From NCBI GenBank assembly GCA_023511475.1, contig JAIMBM010000206.1, positions 1 to 6,042 on the forward strand: a stretch of DNA of 6,042 nt, read 5' to 3'. The position numbers and the translations under genes were made by a program. The notes beneath the pieces were generated by a model, which did not search any database, had not been told where the DNA came from, and worked only from the letters and a program-made list of their open reading frames with translations. This stretch comes from Anaerolineae bacterium. Its GTDB lineage: Bacteria; Chloroflexota; Anaerolineae; SpSt-313. Of this stretch, positions 1 through 6,006 are shown piece by piece (positions within the stretch are counted from its first letter, which is position 1; each line of letters begins with the position of its first letter).

Positions 1-77
1 CGCCTGGGAAGGGGGCGGGCACAACGTGACCGGGCGCGAGCTGCCCCGAACCGGAAATCGCCCAACTGCGCTGCCCG
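1..77. other. 5' edge, nothing recognisable
   Basis: This short GC-rich stretch precedes the polA promoter. One + frame is open from the window edge to a TGA at 79-81, and a second frame stays open beyond it, so the end of an upstream gene cannot be excluded. The translated residues match no family I recognise, and the arginine- and alanine-rich composition is what non-coding high-GC DNA gives. No RNA gene or clear terminator is visible. Confidence 0.3.
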
Positions 78-106
78 TTGACTCCGCTCTGCATCGCAAG
101 TACAAT
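78..106 (+). promoter_or_regulatory. Sigma70-type promoter of the polA-argS operon
   Basis: The -35 hexamer TTGACT (78-83) and the -10 hexamer TACAAT (101-106) each match the housekeeping consensus at five of six positions and are separated by the optimal 17 bases. It is the best promoter match I found upstream of polA. Transcription is predicted to begin about 6-8 bases after the -10, near 112-114, with A114 the natural purine start. This gives a leader of about 170 bases before the polA start codon. The next convincing promoter lies after argS, so this one probably serves both genes. No operator was recognised, and constitutive expression would suit polA. Confidence 0.75.
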
Positions 107-249
107 AGTTCGCATGCCCGGGGTCCGGAGCGCTGAGAATCCTTCCTGCGGCGATACTGTCCGCGTGCAAGGTCTGACATCGCCCGGCGCGGTGGCCGGC
201 CTTTTGGCCAGTGGTACCGGCTGGCCTGGCAGCGCGAGGTCTGCGCTGG

Positions 250-270
250 CCAGCACATCCCCGTGGCTGG
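250..270 (+). other. Possible leader hairpin touching the polA ribosome site
   Basis: Bases 250-254 (CCAGC) are complementary to 266-270 (GCTGG), and two more pairs (255-256 with 263-264) form if G265 is bulged, leaving a six-base loop. The 3' arm includes the first two G residues of the polA Shine-Dalgarno sequence at 269-273, so folding could partly mask it. The leader carries another possible stem at 206-211 and 221-226 (GGCCAG with CTGGCC). These are pairings seen by eye; short stems are frequent by chance in GC-rich DNA, and no riboswitch or ribosomal-protein leader is recognised. Confidence 0.2.
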
Positions 271-273
271 AGG
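269..273 (+). promoter_or_regulatory. polA ribosome binding site
   Basis: GGAGG lies nine bases before the TTG at 283 and supports that codon as the start. The competing in-frame ATG at 301 has only a weaker AAGG (289-292). Starting at 301 would also remove the residues before the first beta-strand, where Bacillus-type PolI proteins have a short lysine-rich start just like this one. Confidence 0.7.
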
Positions 274-282
274 AAGTGACCT

Positions 283-3033
283 TTGCCTAAGGAAAAGCTT
301 ATGCTTATCGATGGCAACGCACTGGTGCACCGCGCCTATCACGCGTTGCCAGAATACCTCAGGACGTCCTCGGGAGAGCCGACCAACGCGGTGTATGGCT
401 TTACCGAGATGCTCTTGAAGGCGTATAACGAGCACAGGCCGACGCACATCGTGGTCGCGTTCGACATCGGCCGCACCTTTCGCCATGAGCGCTATGAGGC
501 GTACAAAGCGAATCGCGCCAGGATGGACGAGGCTCTTGCCGTCCAGTTCGACGCCGTACGCGAGATCATCGACGCCTTCGGCATCCTCCGCTGCGCGCAG
601 CCCGGCTTTGAGGCCGATGATGTCCTCGGCACGCTGGCGCGGCTCGGGCGCAAACGGAGCATGGAGGTCCTCATCGTCACAGGGGATACGGATGCGTTCC
701 AGCTCGTGCAGCCGGGCGTCACGGTCCTGACCTCGGGGCGGCGCTTTCAGGATACGATGCTCTACGACGTCGAGGCCATCGAGCGGCGCTATGGATTGCG
801 GCCGGAGCAGTTGATCGACTACAAGGCGCTCGTCGGTGACGCCTCCGACAACGTGCCTGGCGTGCCTGGCATCGGGGCCAAGACGGCCACCCAACTCCTG
901 CAGCAGTTCGGAAGCATCGAGGGCATCTACGAGCATCTGGGTGAGGTGCGCGGCGAGCGGACGAGGGCGGCCCTCGAGGCCCACCGCGCCCAGGTGTTTG
1001 AGGCCAGAAAGCTCGTCACCATCGTGACTGACGTGCCCCTGGAGTTCGACTGGGATTCGGCGCGCTTCTCGGACTATCCGCGGGAGAGGGTGATGAGCGT
1101 CTTCCAGCGGCTGCAGTTCCGCAGCCTGGTCGACCGCCTTCCGGAGCTCCCGCGTTCGAGCACGCGCGGGGCGCAACTCGCGCTCTTTGAGACACCGGGC
1201 GAGGCCAGGCCGGTGCAGGCACACGGGGAGTGCCAGGCTATCCGTACCCGCGAGGACCTGGCGGACCTGGTCGCGCGGCTGCGGCAGGCGCCTCTGCTGG
1301 CGCTGGACGTGGAGACGACCGACCTCGACGCGATGCGGGCCGACCTGGTCGGCATCGCCCTCAGCGACGCTCCCGGCCGTGGGTATTACCTGCCGATTGG
1401 GCACGACGGGGCTATCGAGCAGGGGCCGCAGCTCGAGCTGGGCGAGGTGGCCGAAGCGCTGGGCCCGCTGCTCGCCGATCCGCGTGTCCCGAAGGTTGCA
1501 CACAACGCCAAGTACGACCTGATGGTGCTCGCCGAGCACGGGCTCGAGGTCAACGGGCTTGCCTGGGATACCATGCTCGCCGCCTGGCTCGCCAACCCCT
1601 CCGCACACAACCTGGGCCTCAAGGCCCTGGCCTGGGAAAAGCTGGGCCTGGAGATGACGCCGATCGATGACCTCATCGGCAGGGGCCGGGAGCGGGTGAC
1701 GATGGCCCAGGTCCCCGTCGAGCGGGTGATGGCCTACGCCTGTGCCGACGTCGACGTTACCCTGCGCCTTCGCGAGCATCTGGCAACCGAGCTGCGGGAG
1801 CGCAATCAGGAGCGGCTCTTCCAGGAGATCGAGATGCCGCTCGTGCCGGTCCTGGTCGACATGGAGCGCAGGGGGATCGCGCTCGACGTCTCCGTGCTGC
1901 ATGCCATGTCCCGGGACCTGCATGGGCGCCTCACGAGGCTGGAGGAGGACATCTACCGCCTCGCCGGGCATCCGTTCAACATCAACTCGCCAAGGCAGCT
2001 GGCGGGGGTGCTGTTCGAAGAGCTCCGTCTCAAGCCGGTCCGCAGGACGCGAACGGGCAACTCGACAGATGCATCTGTCCTCGAAGCGCTGCGCGGGCGG
2101 CATCCCATCATTGAGGCGATCCTCGAGTACCGTCAGCTCGGCAAGCTGAAGAGCACGTACGTCGACGCGTTGCCGCTTCTGGTGAACCCGCGCACGGGGC
2201 GGGTTCACACGTCGTTCAATCAGGCAGCGGTGGTTACCGGCAGGCTGTCCTCGAGCGATCCGAACCTGCAGAACATTCCGGTGCGCACCGAGCTAGGCAG
2301 CCAGGTCCGGCGTGCCTTTGTGGCGCCGGAGGGGTGGTACCTCCTGTCGGCTGACTATTCGCAGGTCGAGCTGCGTATCCTTGCGCACGTCTGCAACGAT
2401 CAGGCGATGCTCGAAGCTTTCGCGCGGGGCGAGGACATCCATGCGCGCACGGCGGCTGCTCTTTACGGCGTCCCATTGGAGGAGGTGACGCCGCAGCAGC
2501 GGTCCATGGCCAAGACGGTGAACTTTGGCGTCATCTATGGCATGGGCGACTATGGCCTGGCCCAGCGCACAGACCTGTCGCAGACAGAGGCAGCCGAGTT
2601 CATCGAGAGCTACTTTGCCCGGTTTCCGGCCGTACGGGCCTACGTCGAGGAGACCAAGCAGAAGGCGCGCTGCGAGGGGTACGTTGAGACTCTCTTTGGC
2701 AGGCGGCGGTACTTTCCCGAGCTCGCGCCTGAGAGCAAGGTGCCTGGCAACACGCGCCGGGCTGCCGAGCGCATGGCGGTGAACATGCCCATCCAGGGCA
2801 CGGCGGCCGATATCATCAAGATTGCCATGATCCGCCTGGACAGGGCGCTCCGCGAGCGTGGCCTCAGGTCGGCCATGATCCTGCAGGTCCACGACGAGCT
2901 GGTGCTGGAGGTGCCTGAGGAGGAGCTGGAGGTCGTGCAGCCGCTTGTCAGGTCGATCATGGAGGGGGCATGTGACCTGCGGGCGCCACTGCGGGTTGAG
3001 GTCAAGGTCGGAAAAAACTGGCTGGAGATGTGA
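283..3033 (+). CDS. polA: DNA polymerase I
   Basis: This 916-residue protein is a full-length family A polymerase, close to the 928 residues of E. coli PolI. It removes RNA primers and fills gaps in lagging-strand synthesis and excision repair. The 5'-nuclease domain (about 1-290) keeps the acidic metal ligands D10, E110, D112, D113, D135, D137, D186 and D189, and a helix-hairpin-helix near 192-202. The 3'-5' exonuclease domain (about 320-500) keeps all proofreading residues: D342 and E344, N408 and D412, and the YxxxD of Y485 and D489. It should therefore proofread, unlike Taq polymerase. The polymerase domain has TGR at 652-654, motif A DYSQVE at 691-696, the O-helix R740, K744, F748 and Y752, and motif C HDE at 870-872. 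Phenylalanine at 748 predicts discrimination against dideoxynucleotides, by family knowledge. The TTG start is chosen from its ribosome site. The stop overlaps or abuts argS, so the two genes are probably co-translated. Confidence 0.98.
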   Translation: MPKEKLMLIDGNALVHRAYHALPEYLRTSSGEPTNAVYGFTEMLLKAYNEHRPTHIVVAFDIGRTFRHERYEAYKANRARMDEALAVQFDAVREIIDAFGILRCAQPGFEADDVLGTLARLGRKRSMEVLIVTGDTDAFQLVQPGVTVLTSGRRFQDTMLYDVEAIERRYGLRPEQLIDYKALVGDASDNVPGVPGIGAKTATQLLQQFGSIEGIYEHLGEVRGERTRAALEAHRAQVFEARKLVTIVTDVPLEFDWDSARFSDYPRERVMSVFQRLQFRSLVDRLPELPRSSTRGAQLALFETPGEARPVQAHGECQAIRTREDLADLVARLRQAPLLALDVETTDLDAMRADLVGIALSDAPGRGYYLPIGHDGAIEQGPQLELGEVAEALGPLLADPRVPKVAHNAKYDLMVLAEHGLEVNGLAWDTMLAAWLANPSAHNLGLKALAWEKLGLEMTPIDDLIGRGRERVTMAQVPVERVMAYACADVDVTLRLREHLATELRERNQERLFQEIEMPLVPVLVDMERRGIALDVSVLHAMSRDLHGRLTRLEEDIYRLAGHPFNINSPRQLAGVLFEELRLKPVRRTRTGNSTDASVLEALRGRHPIIEAILEYRQLGKLKSTYVDALPLLVNPRTGRVHTSFNQAAVVTGRLSSSDPNLQNIPVRTELGSQVRRAFVAPEGWYLLSADYSQVELRILAHVCNDQAMLEAFARGEDIHARTAAALYGVPLEEVTPQQRSMAKTVNFGVIYGMGDYGLAQRTDLSQTEAAEFIESYFARFPAVRAYVEETKQKARCEGYVETLFGRRRYFPELAPESKVPGNTRRAAERMAVNMPIQGTAADIIKIAMIRLDRALRERGLRSAMILQVHDELVLEVPEEELEVVQPLVRSIMEGACDLRAPLRVEVKVGKNWLEM
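3024..3027 (+). promoter_or_regulatory. argS ribosome site inside the polA 3' end
   Basis: GGAG within the last codons of polA lies 11 bases before ATG 3039 but only 2 bases before GTG 3030. The spacing therefore favours the ATG. If the GTG is used instead, it overlaps the polA TGA as GTGA and would rely on ribosomes finishing polA. Either way argS translation appears coupled to polA. Confidence 0.5.
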
Positions 3034-3038
3034 TAGAG

Positions 3039-4703
3039 ATGCTGCTGAGCAAGGACCTGGCAAGCCGGTTCCGGGCAGCGCTCACAGCGGCACAGGCCGC
3101 CGGCGAGCTGCCCGCCTTTGAAGTTGCCGAGGTGCCCGTGGAGCGGCCAAAGCAGGCGGGCTACGGCGACTATGCGACGCCGGTGGCCATGCAGCTTGCC
3201 CGCGTCGCGCGGCAGGCGCCGCTGGCAATCGCCGAGACGATGGCCCGTTTCCTGGATGTGCCCTCATATGTCGAAAAGATCGACGTGGTGCGCCCCGGAT
3301 ATGTGAACGTGACTCTCTCCGCTCGCTGGCTGGCGAGTCAGGTCGACGAGATCCGTCGCCAGGGTCCGGCTTTTGGGAACGTAGAGCTGGGGCAGGGCCT
3401 GCGCGTGCAGGTCGAGTTTGTAAGCGCCAACCCGACGGGTCCCCTCACGATGGGCTCTGGCCGCAACGCAGTTATCGGCGATGCCCTCGCCAGCGTGCTG
3501 CAGGCGGCAGGCTATGAGGTCGAGAGGGAGTACTACGTCAACGATGCGGGCAGCCGTATGGCCGCCTTCTACGCCAGCCTGTACGCCCGCTACTGCCAGG
3601 CACTTGGGGTGCCGGAGCAGGTGCCTGAGGATGGCTACCTTGGCCAGTACCTTGTGGAAATGGGGGAGCAGATTGCCGCCGCGGAGGGCGACCGCTACCT
3701 GCACATGCCGCGGGAAGAGGCCGTCGCCGCAATCGGCGAGCGTGGCCTCGCGATGGTCCTGGATTCCATCCGCACCGATCTCAAGTCCATGGGCGTCGTG
3801 TTTGACTGCTGGTTCTCCGAGCGCAGCCTCTACGAGCGAGGCCTCTTCCAGCAGATTCTCGAGACGCTGCGCCAGCGCGGCTACATTGAGGAGCGCGAGG
3901 GAGCGATCTGGTTCCGCGCAACGGCACTGGGGGGCGACAAAGATGAAGTGGTCGTCCGCTCCGACGGTCAGCCTGGCTACTTTGCCTCCGACATCGCCTA
4001 CCACTACGACAAGTTTGTGCTGCGCAGCTTTGATAGGGTCATAGACGTATGGGGTGCCGACCACCAGGGTCACGTCCCACGCATGAAGGCGATGATGCGC
4101 GCCCTCGGGCTCGATCCGGACCGCCTGGTGCTGCTGCTCTATCAGCTGGTGACGTTGCGCCGCGGCGGAGAGATCGTTCGGCTCTCCAAGCGCACGGGGG
4201 ACATCATCACGCTCCGCGAGGTGCTGGACGAGATTGGGTCCGATGCGCTTCGCTTCTTCCTGCTCTCGCGCTCGGCTGAGAGCCAGATGGACCTGGACCT
4301 CGAGCTGGCCGTGCGCCAGTCGGACGAGAACCCGGTCTACTACGTGCAGTACGCCCACGCGCGGATTGCCAGCATCCTTCGCCGCGCGGGCGACCTGCCG
4401 TTCGCAGAAGGCGACACTTCGCTCCTGACCAGCGAGGCCGAGCAGAACCTGCTGCGGGCTCTGCTCCGGCTGCCGGAGGTCGTCTATCAGGCGGCGGTGG
4501 ACCTCGCGCCCCATCATCTGACCTACTACGCGCAGGAGCTAGCCGGCGTCTTCCACGGGTTCTACCGGGACTGCCGGGTGGTATCGTCGGACCCGGCTGA
4601 TCGGGCCATTACCCTGGCACGGCTAAAGCTGGTCGATGCCGCACGCGTCGTGCTGGCGAGGACGCTCAACCTCATGGGTATGAGCGCGCCGGAATCCATG
4701 TAG
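3039..4703 (+). CDS. argS: Arginyl-tRNA synthetase
   Basis: This cytoplasmic class I synthetase charges tRNA-Arg with arginine using ATP. It is complete at 554 residues from ATG 3039, or 557 from GTG 3030; the positions below use the GTG start. An N-terminal additional domain (about 1-110, with GYGDYAT at 44-50) recognises the tRNA elbow in this family. The catalytic Rossmann core opens with VEFVSANPTGPL (128-139), continues with YYVNDAG (168-174) and WGADHQGH (341-348), and has a KMSKS-type loop RLSKR at 384-388. The DALR anticodon-binding domain runs from about 433 and ends in the typical SAPESM tail. The odd point is the HIGH signature: the expected HxGH after TGPL reads TMGS (140-143), so both histidines are absent although the flanks are canonical. 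The rest of the protein is collinear and undamaged, so I judge it functional and the change a lineage variant. It shares the polA transcript with no intergenic gap. Confidence 0.96.
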   Translation: MLLSKDLASRFRAALTAAQAAGELPAFEVAEVPVERPKQAGYGDYATPVAMQLARVARQAPLAIAETMARFLDVPSYVEKIDVVRPGYVNVTLSARWLASQVDEIRRQGPAFGNVELGQGLRVQVEFVSANPTGPLTMGSGRNAVIGDALASVLQAAGYEVEREYYVNDAGSRMAAFYASLYARYCQALGVPEQVPEDGYLGQYLVEMGEQIAAAEGDRYLHMPREEAVAAIGERGLAMVLDSIRTDLKSMGVVFDCWFSERSLYERGLFQQILETLRQRGYIEEREGAIWFRATALGGDKDEVVVRSDGQPGYFASDIAYHYDKFVLRSFDRVIDVWGADHQGHVPRMKAMMRALGLDPDRLVLLLYQLVTLRRGGEIVRLSKRTGDIITLREVLDEIGSDALRFFLLSRSAESQMDLDLELAVRQSDENPVYYVQYAHARIASILRRAGDLPFAEGDTSLLTSEAEQNLLRALLRLPEVVYQAAVDLAPHHLTYYAQELAGVFHGFYRDCRVVSSDPADRAITLARLKLVDAARVVLARTLNLMGMSAPESM

Positions 4704-4745
4704 GTGCCGTGTCGGGTGGGGGGCTCGTCCGCCCAAATGCTGAAG

Positions 4746-4795
4746 GTGAGGCGGGTGTGGCGGGGGCCGTGGCAGGCTCGTCACACCCGCCTCAC
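4746..4795 (+). terminator. Inverted repeat, probable end of the polA-argS transcript
   Basis: Bases 4746-4759 and 4782-4795 form a perfect 14-bp inverted repeat (GTGAGGCGGGTGTG and its complement) around a 22-base loop, starting 42 bases after the argS stop. Position and stability fit a transcription terminator. The sequence after the stem is TGTTGCGCAAG, which lacks the usual run of T, so it would be a non-canonical terminator or need Rho. Alternatives are an mRNA 3'-end stabiliser or a protein-binding site of the downstream promoter. Confidence 0.55.
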
Positions 4796-4797
4796 TG

Positions 4798-4807
4798 TTG
4801 CGCAAGA
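4798..4807 (+). promoter_or_regulatory. Candidate Ada-type activator half-site
   Basis: TTGCGCAAGA lies about 42-51 bases before the predicted start of the Ada-like transcript. Its GCGCAAGA part matches, from memory, the GCGCAAGA of the E. coli ada promoter, where GCAA is called the B box. The partner A box (AAT six bases before GCAA) is absent here; those bases read CAC. The core TTGCGCAA is also a perfect palindrome. The location just upstream of a poor -35 is where an activator would bind, but the motif is short and the assignment is tentative. Confidence 0.3.
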
Positions 4808-4813
4808 AACGGG

Positions 4814-4842
4814 TGGTCGCTGCCGGCCTTGGCATATATAAT
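4814..4842 (+). promoter_or_regulatory. Promoter of the Ada-like gene
   Basis: A perfect -10 hexamer TATAAT occupies 4837-4842 in an AT-rich island (CATATATAAT) that stands out from its GC-rich surroundings. Seventeen bases upstream, the -35 position (TGGTCG, 4814-4819) matches consensus at only three of six bases. A strong -10 with a weak -35 is typical of activator-dependent promoters. Transcription should start near 4849-4850, leaving about 38 bases of leader before GTG 4887. Confidence 0.6.
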
Positions 4843-4874
4843 GGCGGGTGAACGCTGCATCCTTCCTCATCCGT

Positions 4875-4879
4875 GGAGG
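4875..4879 (+). promoter_or_regulatory. Ribosome site that fixes the Ada-like start
   Basis: GGAGG lies seven bases before GTG 4887. The earlier in-frame GTG at 4848 has no good site before it and coincides with the predicted transcription start, so 4887 is the better start codon. Confidence 0.7.
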
Positions 4880-4886
4880 GCCGGCC

Positions 4887-5759
4887 GTGACCCTTGAGCA
4901 GCTCGCGGCAGACTATGCGCTGGTGGAGCGGGCCATACTATACCTGGCGGCGAATCGGTCGCGGCAGCCGTCGCTTGTCGAGGTGGCGGTGGAGGTCGGG
5001 CTGAGCCCGTTCCACTTTCAGCGGGTGTTCCGGCGCTGGGCGGGGATCAGCCCCAAGCGCTTCCTGCAGTTCCTGACCAAGGAGCATGCCAAGGCGCTGC
5101 TTGCGCAATCGAAGGACCTGCTCGATGTCGCCTATGAGGCGGGGCTCTCGAGCCCGGGCAGGCTGCATGACCTCTTTGTGACGTGCGAGGCCGTAACCCC
5201 CGGGGAGTTCAAGAGCCGGGGCGAGGGGCTCTCGATAGTCTACGGCTACCACCCCACCCCCTTTGGCGAGTGCCTCCTCGGCCTGACCACACGCGGCATC
5301 TGCTGGCTCTCGTTTGTGGTTGGAGGGGACCGTGGTCGCTCCCTGACCGCCCTGCGCCACTGTTGGGAGCGAGCAGGAATCTGCCTCGACGAATCCGCGA
5401 CGCAGCCCCTGGTCGAGCGCATCTTTGGTGCCTGGGAGGGGGCGGGCGCGCCCCTGCCCCTCCTCCTCAGGGGTACCAACTTTCAGATCAAGGTGTGGGA
5501 GGCTCTCCTGCGGATTCCGGGAGGATGCGTTGCTTCCTACCACGACGTCGCCCGCTGGATCGGCGCCCCTGCGGCTGCCCGGGCCGTTGGCCGGGCCGTC
5601 GGCGGGAACCCCATCGCCTACATCATCCCCTGTCACCGGGTCATCCGGCGCGTTGGCGCTTTTGGCCAGTACCGGTGGGGCGAGCCCAGAAAGCTGGCCA
5701 TGCTCGGCTGGGAGGCTGCCCGGCGGGAGCTGGGATCCGAGCCGGTCCGGTGCCTTTGA
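4887..5759 (+). CDS. ada: Ada-like AraC regulator / O6-methylguanine-DNA methyltransferase
   Basis: This 290-residue protein repairs O6-alkylguanine in DNA by moving the alkyl group irreversibly to its own cysteine. Residues about 9-109 form an AraC-family domain with two helix-turn-helix units (about 30-53 and 78-109). Residues about 115-290 are a methyltransferase domain. Its active site PCHRV is at 248-252 with acceptor C249 (TGT at 5631-5633). By alignment with human MGMT, Y218 fits Y114, the arginine finger R232 fits R128, N241 fits N137 and E276 fits E172, so catalysis should be intact. E. coli Ada (354 residues) also has an N-terminal zinc domain whose cysteine senses methyl phosphotriesters; here it is missing, and there is no room for it before the start. 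The regulatory trigger is therefore unclear: the HTH may target the protein to DNA, activate its own promoter, or both. It is a separate transcription unit after argS. Starting at GTG 4848 would add 13 residues but is not favoured. Confidence 0.93.
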   Translation: MTLEQLAADYALVERAILYLAANRSRQPSLVEVAVEVGLSPFHFQRVFRRWAGISPKRFLQFLTKEHAKALLAQSKDLLDVAYEAGLSSPGRLHDLFVTCEAVTPGEFKSRGEGLSIVYGYHPTPFGECLLGLTTRGICWLSFVVGGDRGRSLTALRHCWERAGICLDESATQPLVERIFGAWEGAGAPLPLLLRGTNFQIKVWEALLRIPGGCVASYHDVARWIGAPAAARAVGRAVGGNPIAYIIPCHRVIRRVGAFGQYRWGEPRKLAMLGWEAARRELGSEPVRCL

Positions 5760-5941
5760 GCGGCACTCGTTTCTGATGGCGCCAACCCTCCCGGGGTTCA
5801 CCCCCTGCTCGGCGGGTGTGGCTTCGGTTTGGGGGCAGGCTTATCTGTGCCGCTGCCAGGACCCCCCCATCTCCTTGCCCCATAGGCGCTAACTTTGGGG
5901 AATGCCAGCGTGCGTTCCTCGATAAGCGCCTCCACCCCGCG

Positions 5942-5969
5942 CCCCGCCCCCGCCGTGGCAGGGGCGGGG
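5942..5969. repeat. GC-rich inverted repeat
   Basis: CCCCGCCCC (5942-5950) and GGGGCGGGG (5961-5969) are perfect complements around a ten-base spacer. As RNA this would be a very stable hairpin, about 180 bases after the Ada-like stop. It is followed by AAGACCAAATAA rather than T residues, and the other strand has no T-tract either, so it is not a standard intrinsic terminator. It could be a non-canonical terminator or a chance product of C- and G-rich sequence. Confidence 0.45.
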
Positions 5970-6006
5970 AAGACCAAATAAGGGGGTACTGGCGGGGCCG
6001 GAGGGG

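Noticed and set aside
78..290. 70-codon frame beginning with TTG at 78
   Set aside because: This TTG is itself the -35 hexamer and lies upstream of the predicted transcription start, so the 70-codon version would not be transcribed from this promoter. Only the shorter form from ATG 114 is kept, as a hypothesis.
2293..3063. 256-codon open frame on the - strand
   Set aside because: It mirrors the polymerase domain of polA, has no recognisable domain, and is best explained by GC-rich codon structure.
3264..4517. 417-codon open frame on the - strand
   Set aside because: It lies wholly inside argS, whose + strand protein is unmistakable. Long antisense frames are expected in GC-rich genes, and the translation shows no recognisable family.
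4848..4886. Upstream GTG start adding 13 residues to the Ada-like protein
   Set aside because: It coincides with the predicted transcription start and lacks a ribosome site, whereas GTG 4887 has GGAGG at seven bases.
4841..4897. 18-codon ATG mini-ORF before the Ada-like gene
   Set aside because: Its ATG overlaps the -10 hexamer, so it would be upstream of the transcript.
4938..5801. 287-codon open frame on the - strand
   Set aside because: It is antisense to the Ada-like gene, which carries intact catalytic motifs. No motif or convincing start is seen in the antisense frame.
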